Below, one piece after another: positions 43,795-52,302 of a stretch of 64,000 bases of DNA. Within the stretch, counting starts at the first letter, position 1. Every line of letters starts with the position of its first letter. The stretch spans positions 8,208 to 72,207 of the forward strand of contig ONQL01000008.1 of the NCBI GenBank assembly GCA_900319985.1, given 5' to 3'. The position numbers and the translations under genes are program-made. The notes beneath the pieces are model-generated. The model saw only the letters and a list, made by a program, of their open reading frames with translations, was not told the origin of the DNA and did no database searches. This stretch comes from an uncultured Methanobrevibacter sp. (GTDB lineage Archaea; Methanobacteriota; Methanobacteria; Methanobacteriales; Methanobacteriaceae).

Positions 43795-44258
43795 TTAATC
43801 ACCTTTTGAGGACGATGACAAAATACTATTAATTAACAAAAGCTATTAACCAGCAATTAAACTTTTTAATTTAATTTAAATTCTAAAAAGAATACTTTAT
43901 CCATATAAAATTTAAACAATAATTTTAAAATCATTAGAAAAACTATTTCTTAGCATTCTAGCACAATATATTTTTTTCAAATATCTGCTCAAAGTTTAAA
44001 ATTAAACCAATTTTACATGCAAAAATAAACTTTTTTAAAAACTCATCATATTTAACTTAAAATAAAAGATAACCTCCTATAAATCCTCAAAATGAGTATT
44101 AAACTCCAATATATTTAAATTTTTTCTTAAAAACGACTGCAATTTCTTATTTATAAAAAATATTAGATTCAAAAATAAACTTGATAAAAGATTATGAAAA
44201 AAAATATTTTATCTATAAAATAAATATTAAATTATAGTAAAAGGTTAAGGTAATTGAC
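43795..44258. other. 464-base divergent intergenic region
   Basis: A+T-rich DNA between the leftward adhesin gene and the rightward pseudomurein-binding protein gene. No gene, tRNA or clear palindrome was recognised. Promoters for both surface proteins must lie here. Confidence 0.5.
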
Positions 44259-45389
44259 ATGAAGAAAAAAATTGCAATATTTCTTATGGCATTATTATTA
44301 ATTGCGCCAGTAATGCAGGACGTTACTGCAACTAAGACTGTTTTCATTACAACAGACAATATAGTTGATCATGATTTTGATGTCAGATTAATAACAGCCA
44401 TTAAAAACTATGTACAAGAATTGAGTGGTGGACAACTCCAAGTGATAATCGATAACGAAGCCCCAGCACCTGGCGAAGGTTATCGATCAATAGCAGTGAC
44501 AAGTGATGTGAGTATAGATCTGGCGGCTTCGGATGCTGGAAACTATTTGCAATTAGCAAATTATAGTGCAAATTCAAATAAACAAATTGTTTTTGTCAAT
44601 ATCGGAAATTATGATTTAGATAATTCTTCAAACTTCCTTAGAAGAGCATGGGACGATAATTATACTAATGAAAGTTTTGCTGGAGTTCATGACCCTGGAA
44701 AACTTCTCAGAAATTCGGGAATATACTATGTCCAACCTGCGAAAAAATATCCTGATAAATTTAAGGATGGTATTTTATCCAGTTATGACGATAAAATGGC
44801 CAAAGAAATTTCTCAAGAAATAGTTGACATAATCAATACCCACGATAATGAAACTAAGGTGCTTAGTAACGAACTAATTGTAAAAAATAACATTCCACCA
44901 AAAGGAATGGCAGATGCAAGTAAAGCATTAATAAATAGTGGAGATAAAGAATTTAAAGGTCCATACGGAGCATACACCGGACCACAATTGTTATATCAGA
45001 CCAGTTCATATTTAAACGGTAACGGATTAGACATCCCTAAGACATTTGGAGAACCAGAAAATCCGATGGGCATTTCAATATTTAACAAAGGCACATACAC
45101 AATTTCAGACTATTTCAAAATGGGAGGAATAGTAAGAAATTATATGGATGAACATGGAAAAGCCCCAGACTATATTGATTATAAGGGAGCTAAAATCGGT
45201 TATTACGATTTATTATATAACTTTGCAAAAATAACCCAGAATCATACAGATACCTATCATATGGGCTTTGATAGCGAATATCACTTCGACAGAGTGAATA
45301 ATTCATTCCTATTAGATGTATTCCCATTCATATTAATATTATTCATATTATTCGTGACATATCTGATTTATAAACGGATAAGAAGGTAG
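44259..45389 (+). CDS. Surface protein with pseudomurein-binding repeat
   Basis: A 376-residue exported protein. A signal peptide (KKKIAIFLMALLLIAPVMQ) ends near residue 25. Residues 27-215 are an unrecognised domain. Residues 285-325 (FKMGGIVRNYMDEHGKAPDY, then IGYYDLLYNFAKI) match the pseudomurein-binding repeat (PMBR) pattern xxVRxYIexxGxxPxYV. A C-terminal helix (352-372) with basic end anchors it in the membrane. It probably sits between membrane and cell wall; a peptidase role is possible but no catalytic triad is evident. Confidence 0.7.
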   Translation: MKKKIAIFLMALLLIAPVMQDVTATKTVFITTDNIVDHDFDVRLITAIKNYVQELSGGQLQVIIDNEAPAPGEGYRSIAVTSDVSIDLAASDAGNYLQLANYSANSNKQIVFVNIGNYDLDNSSNFLRRAWDDNYTNESFAGVHDPGKLLRNSGIYYVQPAKKYPDKFKDGILSSYDDKMAKEISQEIVDIINTHDNETKVLSNELIVKNNIPPKGMADASKALINSGDKEFKGPYGAYTGPQLLYQTSSYLNGNGLDIPKTFGEPENPMGISIFNKGTYTISDYFKMGGIVRNYMDEHGKAPDYIDYKGAKIGYYDLLYNFAKITQNHTDTYHMGFDSEYHFDRVNNSFLLDVFPFILILFILFVTYLIYKRIRR

Positions 45390-45463
45390 ACATTAAATAT
45401 AATAAAATACAAAATGTTAATGTTCATTAATAAATGAATAATAAAACATAGAAGGGAGAATAA

Positions 45464-46147
45464 ATGAAAAGATATATTGCGGAATTAATAGGAACTATGG
45501 TTCTTGTCCTATTCGGATGTGGAAGTGCAGCTGTAGCTGGAACCCTTTTAGGTAATCTTGGTATAGCAATGGCTTTTGGATTATCTATTGTTGCTATGGC
45601 TTATGTAATCGGAGATATATCCGGTTGTCATATCAATCCTGCAGTTTCCATCGGAATGTGGATTGATGGAAGAATGGAAGCAAAAGACTTAATTATGTAC
45701 ATCGTATTCCAATGTATAGGTGCAATAATTGGTATTGCACTTCTTGCAGCTATCATCAACTCTGCTCCAAGTCTTGGAGGATACGCTGTAACAGGATTAG
45801 GTCAAAATGGATTTGGATCTGCATCACTCGTCGGCCTTAATGTCACAGGTGCAATCATTGTGGAAATTATCTTAACTTTTGTATTTGTATTCACAGTACT
45901 TGGAGTTACCAAAAAAGCAGAAAACGCAACTATTGCAGGTATTGTTATTGGTTTAACCTTAGCATTTGTACATATTATGGGAATTCCATTAACCGGTACT
46001 TCTGTTAACCCTGCACGTAGTTTAGCACCGGCATTATTCATAGGAGGACAAGCTCTCCAGCAAGTTTGGGTATTTATTTTAGCCCCTATCGTAGGTGCAG
46101 TAATTGCAGGTCTTTTATACAAAGGTTTAATTTCAGAGGATGCTTAA
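45464..46147 (+). CDS. aqpM: Aquaporin
   Basis: A MIP-family channel of 227 residues with six membrane segments. The two half-helix motifs are NPAVSIG (about 57) and NPARSLAP (about 180). Archaeal AqpM from Methanothermobacter is a close functional model and passes water with some glycerol and H2S-size solutes. GGGAG lies before ATG 45464. A strong terminator spans its stop codon. Confidence 0.92.
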   Translation: MKRYIAELIGTMVLVLFGCGSAAVAGTLLGNLGIAMAFGLSIVAMAYVIGDISGCHINPAVSIGMWIDGRMEAKDLIMYIVFQCIGAIIGIALLAAIINSAPSLGGYAVTGLGQNGFGSASLVGLNVTGAIIVEIILTFVFVFTVLGVTKKAENATIAGIVIGLTLAFVHIMGIPLTGTSVNPARSLAPALFIGGQALQQVWVFILAPIVGAVIAGLLYKGLISEDA

Positions 46148-46154
46148 ATCCTCT
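46135..46154. terminator. Terminator between aqpM and the nitroreductase gene
   Basis: AGAGGAT and ATCCTCT pair around GCTTAA, spanning the aqpM stop, followed by a run of seven T; usable from both sides. Confidence 0.7.
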
Positions 46155-46167
46155 AACTTTTTTTATT

Positions 46168-46860
46168 TTATATTTCAAAACTTCCAATATAAGTATATCC
46201 TTTAATTTTTTCAAAATCAGTTTTAATATTGAATTTAAACGTATTTTCGTTAGCCAGATACATATGGGCCAAAGCGATTCCCATATCAATCGGATTCCAT
46301 TTTTTAAGGATTTGTCTTTTTAAAATATTTTGTTTAACCTGATATACATCAAAACCATTGCCACTATGTTTAAAATACCATGGCTGTGAGTTAATAGCTG
46401 ATGGCGCCAATTGTGCAGGTATTAAATTCTCATCAGCAAAATCACTAATTTCGGATAATTTTTTTCGTTTAAAATCAGCTACATCCCTAGTCTTATTATC
46501 GGATTTTCCAAATGCAATTAGAATTATAAAATCAGGGTCTTTCTTTTTAACTGAAGCCATTCCGACCCAACAGCTCCCAATATCAATGCTTTGTAAAAAA
46601 AGGGAAACCTGTTGAAAAATAAATCCAATATTTTCCAGATAATTTTCTTTTCTCTCAGAATATAATGCCAAGTAATATGGTGCACTCCAAGGAGTTTTAA
46701 TCTTAACCTCATCTTTTTTAAGAATCTTATACCTATAACTAATCTCACTATTTAATGGTTTAACATGGGCTATAAAGTCATGAATAGGTTCCATATCAAT
46801 TACATCATCAACATACTTACGACAAGATTTCCTAAGATATATCTGATTGACTAAATTCAT
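46168..46860 (-). CDS. Nitroreductase-family protein (TM1586-like)
   Basis: A 230-residue FMN-type nitroreductase. It starts VNQIYLRKSCRKYVDDVIDM, has SAPYYLALYSERKENYLENIG, DIGSCWVGMASV and APSAINSQPWYFKHSG, which mark the TM1586-like double-domain nitroreductase branch. Physiological substrate unknown. Convergent with aqpM. Confidence 0.8.
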   Translation of the reverse strand: MNLVNQIYLRKSCRKYVDDVIDMEPIHDFIAHVKPLNSEISYRYKILKKDEVKIKTPWSAPYYLALYSERKENYLENIGFIFQQVSLFLQSIDIGSCWVGMASVKKKDPDFIILIAFGKSDNKTRDVADFKRKKLSEISDFADENLIPAQLAPSAINSQPWYFKHSGNGFDVYQVKQNILKRQILKKWNPIDMGIALAHMYLANENTFKFNIKTDFEKIKGYTYIGSFEI

Positions 46861-46947
46861 CGAAAATCACCTTTATACTAATCTATATTTCATACAATAT
46901 AAAATTTAAATAATATTGAAATGATATATTATATATAAGGTGAATTT

Positions 46948-47625
46948 ATGAAGATTGTTATTGCAATTGGAGGATCTATATTATTAAAAGAATATGATTG
47001 TAAAAAATTCCAAGAGTATAGTGATATCTTAAAAGACCTCTCAAAAGAACACAAATTATTTGTTGTTGTAGGTGGTGGAAAACCTGCAAGAGAATATATT
47101 GGAGTAGTTCGTGATTTGGGTGCTGGAGAAGCACAATGCGACGATATTGGAATAGAAGTTACAAGAATAAATGCTAAACTGTTATTATCTGCACTTGGAG
47201 ATGTGGCATACCAAAGAGTACCTCATAACTTCCAGGAAGCATTGGAATTCTCAGCTAGTGGAAAGATTATCGTTATGGGCGGAACTGAACCAGCACACAG
47301 TACAGACGCAGTATCTGCAATTCTTGCTGAATATATTCATGCTGATAAATTAATCAATTTAACTTCAGTTGATGGAATGTATACTAAAGATCCAAATAAA
47401 TTTGATGATGCTGAACTTGTTCCGGAAATCTCTGCAACTGATTTGCTTGAATTTTTAAGTGGAAAAGACATGAAAGCTGGAACCTACGAATTTTTCGACA
47501 CAACAGCTGTTCAAATGATTAAAAGGTCAAATTTGGAAACTGTCATCACAAACGGTTTTGAACCTGAAAACCTTATAAAAGCTGTTAATGGTGAAAAAAT
47601 AGGTACTAAAGTTATAAGTGAATAG
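46948..47625 (+). CDS. pyrH: Uridylate kinase
   Basis: UMP kinase (archaeal amino-acid-kinase fold), 225 residues. IVIAIGGSILLKE binds phosphate near the start, VVVGGGKPAREYIG follows, and TSVDGMYTKDPNKFDDAE is the nucleotide-binding signature. It starts at ATG 46948 behind GGTGA. A TatD gene follows within nine bases. Confidence 0.93.
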   Translation: MKIVIAIGGSILLKEYDCKKFQEYSDILKDLSKEHKLFVVVGGGKPAREYIGVVRDLGAGEAQCDDIGIEVTRINAKLLLSALGDVAYQRVPHNFQEALEFSASGKIIVMGGTEPAHSTDAVSAILAEYIHADKLINLTSVDGMYTKDPNKFDDAELVPEISATDLLEFLSGKDMKAGTYEFFDTTAVQMIKRSNLETVITNGFEPENLIKAVNGEKIGTKVISE

Positions 47626-47633
47626 GTGATTAA

Positions 47634-48422
47634 GTGGAAAATCTCATTGATATCGGTTTAAACCTTATGCATTCTTCATTTAGAAAAGACAGGTTAGAAA
47701 TAATTGAAGAAGCTAAAAAAGTAGGCGTTAATCAGTTTATAATTACTGGAACCAATGTACATTCAAGTCACATAGCAGCAGAATATGCATCAAAATATCC
47801 TGAAACTTTATTTTCAACATCAGGAGTGCATCCTCATGATGCAAAAACTTGTAATGGACATACAATCAATGAATTAGAAAAAATAGCTAAAAACGAATGT
47901 GTTGTAGCTATTGGAGAATGCGGTCTTGATTATAATAGAAATTTTTCTCCACAAGACATTCAAAAAAAATGGTTTGAAGCACAAGTTGAATTGGCTGAAA
48001 GATTAGACATGGGTTTATTTTTACATGAACGAGAAGCTCATGAAGATTTGTACAATATATTAAAAAAACATGAAGGAATTGCTGAAAAAGCAGTTGTTCA
48101 CTGTTTTACAGGAACAAAACAGGAAGCACAAAATTACATAGATTTAGGTTGTCATATTGGTGTTACAGGATGGATTTGTGATATGAAAAGAGGAAGAAAT
48201 TTACAAGAAGCTGTAAGTGTCATCCCTCCAGAAAAGTTAATGATTGAAACAGATGCTCCATTTTTAATACCAAAAAATTTTGATAAAAAACCTAAAAAAA
48301 ATAGAAATGAACCAAAATATTTACCACATATCCTCAAAACAATTGCACTTTGCATGGGCCTTGATGCTGAAGAACTTGCAATCCAAGTTACTAAAAATAC
48401 TAAAGAATTTTTTAAAATATAA
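47634..48422 (+). CDS. tatD: TatD-family deoxyribonuclease
   Basis: 262 residues with a GTG start behind AGGTGATT. The N-terminus ENLIDIGLNLMHSSFRKDR keeps the family shape but the usual DxHxH is IDIGLNLMH, one histidine less. FSTSGVHPHDAK, AIGECGLDYNR, LFLHEREAHED, VVHCFTGTK and IETDAPFLIP supply the other metal residues. It resembles eukaryotic and archaeal TatD enzymes with the INLTD/IGxNL variant. Operon with pyrH and the genes after it. Confidence 0.85.
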   Translation: MENLIDIGLNLMHSSFRKDRLEIIEEAKKVGVNQFIITGTNVHSSHIAAEYASKYPETLFSTSGVHPHDAKTCNGHTINELEKIAKNECVVAIGECGLDYNRNFSPQDIQKKWFEAQVELAERLDMGLFLHEREAHEDLYNILKKHEGIAEKAVVHCFTGTKQEAQNYIDLGCHIGVTGWICDMKRGRNLQEAVSVIPPEKLMIETDAPFLIPKNFDKKPKKNRNEPKYLPHILKTIALCMGLDAEELAIQVTKNTKEFFKI

Positions 48423-48437
48423 AAAGGAGATGAAAAA

Positions 48438-48629
48438 ATGTCAGTAGAACCACATAAACATTGTCCTATTTGCGGGACACCAATACCTTTAAACGAACTT
48501 GTTTGCTCACCAGATTGTCAAAAAGTCTGGGATGCAAGATTAAATCACAGGAAAAGATCCCAAATAATTTTATATATAGTTATAGCAATATTCCTAATAA
48601 TCTGGGCATATTTGACATTTATGAAATAG
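48438..48629 (+). CDS. DUF2116-type Zn-ribbon membrane protein
   Basis: 63 residues: a zinc ribbon HCPICGTPIPLNELVCSPDC (9-28), a KVWDARLNHRKRSQ linker and a C-terminal helix (about 42-61). This is the DUF2116 pattern. AAAGGAG precedes ATG 48438. Location at the membrane with an inside zinc ribbon suggests a scaffold or regulator; no role is known. Confidence 0.8.
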   Translation: MSVEPHKHCPICGTPIPLNELVCSPDCQKVWDARLNHRKRSQIILYIVIAIFLIIWAYLTFMK

Positions 48630-48637
48630 TGATATAA

Positions 48638-48961
48638 ATGATATTAACATCTTCAAACACACTTGAAAATAAGAAAATATTAGAATATAAGGGATTAGTT
48701 ACTGGAGAATCCTTAATTGGTGCTAATATTTATAAAGACTTATTTTCAGGTGTTCGTGATGTTGTAGGCGGTAGAACTTCAAGATATGAAGAAGAAATTA
48801 AAAAAGCACGTGACATCTCAATAAACAGTATGATTGAAAAGGCTGAAAGTTTAAATGCCAATGCAATTATTGGGCTGAAAATTTCTTATGATAACCTTGG
48901 AGGCACCATGGGAAATACAATACTTGTAACCGCATACGGAACAGCCGTCAAATTCGAATAA
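48638..48961 (+). CDS. UPF0145/YbjQ-family protein
   Basis: 107 residues with ILEYKGLVTGESLIGANIYKD-type opening (shortened: GLVTGESLIGANIYKD), SRYEEEIKKARDISINSM and a hydrophobic end GNTILVTAYGTAV. This is the small YbjQ (putative heavy-metal-binding) family, which forms pentamers in known structures. It ends one base before a gene for a larger membrane protein whose C-terminus resembles it. Confidence 0.85.
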   Translation: MILTSSNTLENKKILEYKGLVTGESLIGANIYKDLFSGVRDVVGGRTSRYEEEIKKARDISINSMIEKAESLNANAIIGLKISYDNLGGTMGNTILVTAYGTAVKFE

Positions 48962-48962
48962 C

Positions 48963-49814
48963 ATGGAAATCAGAAATAAAAAAATCGATAGAAAACGACT
49001 ACGACGCGCCATATTTTGTATAGGAATAGGAACTGCCGTAGGGCTTTTAGTTTATGGAATCTTTTTATATTTTAAGATAGACATCTTCGGATGGAATTTA
49101 GGTTTGATATTCGCCCCACTGGCTGCAGGTTATGTTGAAACAATCCTTGCAAATAGAATTATCGGTGAAGATATTGGAGCGATAAGTGCGTTCATACTTT
49201 TCATTGATACTACTTTTTACAGTTTTATTTTGAAAAATCCAACCTTGGGTTTCAATTTGATAACAGCAGGAGCAATAATAGTTATTCTACAGGCAGCATT
49301 TCCGACATTGATTAACTATATCCTTTTAGTGGTGGTTGGTGGAATTCTTTCCATATTCGTTAATACTTTTAAGGAATACTGGGCGAAACTTAAGTTATTT
49401 ATGAAAAAGCAGCAATATGTCAAATGGGATGGGCCTGATGCCGAATTGAATACTGACCCAATACCTGATTATGATGAGACTGGAAGTAACGAAAAAATCA
49501 ACAGTTTGAATTTTTTCTTTATAACCAGCAGCGACATGAAAACAAGAAATCATGACATTATTGGAATTTATCAAAGCGAAGTTATTCTAGAAAAAGATAA
49601 AGATTTGATAAAACTAGGACCTCAAAAAGCTGAAATCAAACGGCTCAACAACATCAAAGCTGGAAAGGATGAATGCTTAATTAAATTATCCAAACAAATT
49701 AAAGAAAATGGAGGAAATGGAGTTTTAGATTTATCCATGACATATAATTTAATTGGAGTAGGTGGAGACAATATCCAAATTACAGCACGAGGAATGGGCA
49801 TTAATATCAAATAA
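48963..49814 (+). CDS. Membrane protein with UPF0145-like C-terminal domain
   Basis: 283 residues: five to six membrane helices (about 15-150), then a soluble part (190-283). The C-terminus NGVLDLSMTYNLIGVGGDNI, QITARG, resembles the end of the preceding YbjQ-like protein (NAIIGLKISYDNLGGTMGNT, ILVTAYG), suggesting a diverged UPF0145-like domain tethered to a membrane. Function unknown. Part of the operon starting at pyrH. Confidence 0.65.
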   Translation: MEIRNKKIDRKRLRRAIFCIGIGTAVGLLVYGIFLYFKIDIFGWNLGLIFAPLAAGYVETILANRIIGEDIGAISAFILFIDTTFYSFILKNPTLGFNLITAGAIIVILQAAFPTLINYILLVVVGGILSIFVNTFKEYWAKLKLFMKKQQYVKWDGPDAELNTDPIPDYDETGSNEKINSLNFFFITSSDMKTRNHDIIGIYQSEVILEKDKDLIKLGPQKAEIKRLNNIKAGKDECLIKLSKQIKENGGNGVLDLSMTYNLIGVGGDNIQITARGMGINIK

Positions 49815-49827
49815 TGGGAGTGAAAAT

Positions 49828-50034
49828 ATGGAGAATGAAGGAAATATCATAATACCAATCATTGGATACATTATTACATTAATATCACCACTCATTGGTT
49901 TAGTTTATGGAGCGATACTATTTTTTACAAAAAAAGACGTTGTATTATATCGAAAGCATGGCAGGTTCATAATATATTTTTCAATAGCAGTATTCGTTAT
50001 CAGCTGGATATTAAGACTCATTGTCTTAAAATAA
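49828..50034 (+). CDS. Small two-helix membrane protein
   Basis: ATG 49828 behind GGGAGTG gives 68 residues: MENEGNIIIPIIGYIITL with two membrane helices (8-34 and 46-66) and a basic KKDVVLYRKHGRF loop. A longer in-frame start at 49762 lies inside the previous gene and is rejected. Family not recognised; resembles DUF4870-like small membrane proteins (inference). Confidence 0.6.
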   Translation: MENEGNIIIPIIGYIITLISPLIGLVYGAILFFTKKDVVLYRKHGRFIIYFSIAVFVISWILRLIVLK

Positions 50035-50046
50035 AAAAAAGTAGAA

Positions 50047-50071
50047 ATCTTATTAATTTAATTAATAAGAT
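50047..50071. terminator. Hairpin between convergent transcripts
   Basis: ATCTTATTAAT-TTA-ATTAATAAGAT, a perfect 11-bp stem between the small membrane gene and the end of the CARF gene. Confidence 0.6.
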
Positions 50072-50081
50072 AAATTATTAT

Positions 50082-51371
50082 TTAAAATTGATTATACTGC
50101 AATTTTAAATCGAATTTAGAAAATTCAGTTTCATTTAAAAATCTTTTCATGTCCTTATCCAATTTTAATGCTAAATCAACAACGACCTGCAAGAAATTTT
50201 CAAAGTCTTCATTTGATTGTGATTCAAGCCCATGAGCCAATACAGAATTATTACGCTTTTGGGTCAAATCTTTAATCTTATTTTCATGCTCTTTATAATA
50301 TTTACCCAAATCGTCACCCAATTCATTAAGCAATAAAAAATCAGCTGTTAAACCAATTTTTATTTTTCCATCTTCCTCCATTTTTTTCAGATAGTTAATG
50401 AAATCTTCAGATACATTTTTTTCTAAAAGAACATCAATATCAATATCTGAACTAATAAGATTGTATTTAGACAGTTTAATTTGAGCAATCAATTCAAAAG
50501 ACCTGTATAAACGGGCTATAGCATCATCATATTTATATTCGGCAGCTCTTCTTTTAGAATTATTAATCAAACTTGCAAGAGCATAACAGTTTTTCAGATT
50601 CTCAGACTTTGAGTTAACAATAATGCCCAATGCTTTTAAATTCTTCTTCAATTTAACTGCGATTTCAATAAAATGCCTCTGGTTGATATTGACTTTAGTT
50701 AAAAAGCTATAAGCATTTTCAAAATCCATGTTATCCCAATAATAATAAGCTTTACATAGATTTAAAAATGATTCTTTCTCAATATTTAAATCAACAATTC
50801 GCTTTAAAGTTTCAATACATGCCATAAAACGATTAGCATTGAAATTGTGTCTTATCCTTATTACTGCAAACCTGTCATAAATTTTATAGAGATTTTGATA
50901 GTTTATGATTTCAGTACCTACAGACACTTCACCAGTGGTTCTATCTCCCCCAACGGAAATCAAATCCTTATTATAAAACATACCACAACATGCCATAGCT
51001 GCAGACATTGTTTTGGTTCCGGAAGTATAATCCATTATGATTTGATACTCTTTTGTTATATCCATATCAAATTCCCATATTTTTGATTCAAATACTTCAA
51101 AACAGGCATTAAAATCATCAATAGCATCAATTGGAACAATATGATAATCTTCTTCAAAAATAAATTCATCATTATCGTTTTCAAATAATTCTTCAATATA
51201 TCCAATTGTTTCTTTAGATCTATCTGATGCAAAAAAAACGACATGATGAGGATATATTTTAGTTATAGTTGAATATAATTTTTGAGCAAGCAACCTAAAC
51301 CCTTCATCGCCAGACTTTGAATTAAAACCAGTTCCGACAATCATAAATAGTATAATATCTTTTCTTTTCAT
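50082..51371 (-). CDS. CARF-HEPN CRISPR-associated RNase-like protein (TIGR02710 type)
   Basis: ATG 51371 gives 429 residues. The N-terminal part is a CARF Rossmann-like domain: MIVGTGFNSKSGDEGFRLLA and IIMDYTSGTKTMSAAM, the TSGTKTM element (about 116-122) being typical for ligand-binding loops of TIGR02710/Csm6-like proteins. The C-terminal helical HEPN domain has QKRNNSVLAHG, an R-x6-H active motif (R373, H380). Such proteins are RNases switched on by cyclic oligoadenylate made by Cas10. No cas gene or CRISPR array is nearby, which is odd. The ligand source is unknown. Confidence 0.8.
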   Translation of the reverse strand: MKRKDIILFMIVGTGFNSKSGDEGFRLLAQKLYSTITKIYPHHVVFFASDRSKETIGYIEELFENDNDEFIFEEDYHIVPIDAIDDFNACFEVFESKIWEFDMDITKEYQIIMDYTSGTKTMSAAMACCGMFYNKDLISVGGDRTTGEVSVGTEIINYQNLYKIYDRFAVIRIRHNFNANRFMACIETLKRIVDLNIEKESFLNLCKAYYYWDNMDFENAYSFLTKVNINQRHFIEIAVKLKKNLKALGIIVNSKSENLKNCYALASLINNSKRRAAEYKYDDAIARLYRSFELIAQIKLSKYNLISSDIDIDVLLEKNVSEDFINYLKKMEEDGKIKIGLTADFLLLNELGDDLGKYYKEHENKIKDLTQKRNNSVLAHGLESQSNEDFENFLQVVVDLALKLDKDMKRFLNETEFSKFDLKLQYNQF

Positions 51372-51450
51372 GTTATCACACAAATAATTAATTAAATATA
51401 TTATAACTTTTTATTAAAAAAGTTGTTGAAAATTCAACTCACAAAACAAA

Positions 51451-52260
51451 TTATGGCAGGACACCCAACATCTTCAATGCCATATAAAATACCAAAATTG
51501 AAAATACTATTTTCAGCTTCTTTTGAGGGACTTTATGTGCAAATTTTGCACCTAAAGAAGCTAATGGAACCGAAAAGGCAGCTATTAGAACAAAATTAAT
51601 TATGCTTACATAACCAATAGAATACGGGAATGTATTTACCCCCCAACCTGACACAATATAGGATAAAAATCCGCCAATAGCAGTTAGGGAAATAAAAATA
51701 GAAGATGTGCCTATAGCTTCAATCATGGAAAATCCTAAAAGTGAAGTTAAAATAGCTATTAAAAATATTCCTCCGCCCACACCCAAAAGGCCAGATGAAA
51801 ATCCGACAAGAAGGCCAATAATCGCTGTTGAAATCAAATTAAATGGGATTTTAGCATCTTCCCTTTCCTTGTTTATATTCACAATATTATTAACTGTGAT
51901 AAAAAGCAGCAAACATCCAAAAATTATCTCCAAAACTCTTGACGGCAATCCTGATGCTACAAATCCCCCAACAGCACCACCAATTATCCCAAAAACTCCC
52001 AAACGCAATCCCGGCCTGACAATATTATCCATTGATCGGGTATGCCTATATGCTCCACTCAAGGATGTTGGAACAATAATGGCCAAACTTGTAGCTAAAG
52101 AAATCAGCATTGCAAGGTCAGGTTCGACTCCAATGTATTTTAACAGGAAATATTGCAATGGAACAATAATGAATCCTCCGCCAACACCCAAAAGACCGGA
52201 TGCAAATCCCGCACAAATACCTATTAAAATCAAACCCAAGAAATATTCAATTGGAAACAT
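51451..52260 (-). CDS. TauE/SafE sulfite exporter-family protein
   Basis: 269 residues with about eight membrane segments in two inverted halves. FASGLLGVGGGFIIVPLQYF (about 20) and FSSGLLGVGGGIFLIAILTS (about 154) are the duplicated family motif. It exports or imports sulfite, sulfonates or related anions in characterised members. ATG 52260 is chosen over TTG 52269. Divergent from the membrane protein at 52303. Confidence 0.88.
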   Translation of the reverse strand: MFPIEYFLGLILIGICAGFASGLLGVGGGFIIVPLQYFLLKYIGVEPDLAMLISLATSLAIIVPTSLSGAYRHTRSMDNIVRPGLRLGVFGIIGGAVGGFVASGLPSRVLEIIFGCLLLFITVNNIVNINKEREDAKIPFNLISTAIIGLLVGFSSGLLGVGGGIFLIAILTSLLGFSMIEAIGTSSIFISLTAIGGFLSYIVSGWGVNTFPYSIGYVSIINFVLIAAFSVPLASLGAKFAHKVPQKKLKIVFSILVFYMALKMLGVLP

Positions 52261-52302
52261 AAATATCAATTTATTTAAACTATTAATACTTAAATTATTG
52301 TA

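Noticed and set aside
49762..49827. Upstream part of the frame before the small two-helix protein
   Set aside because: It lies inside the preceding gene; ATG 49828 has its own GGGAGTG site.
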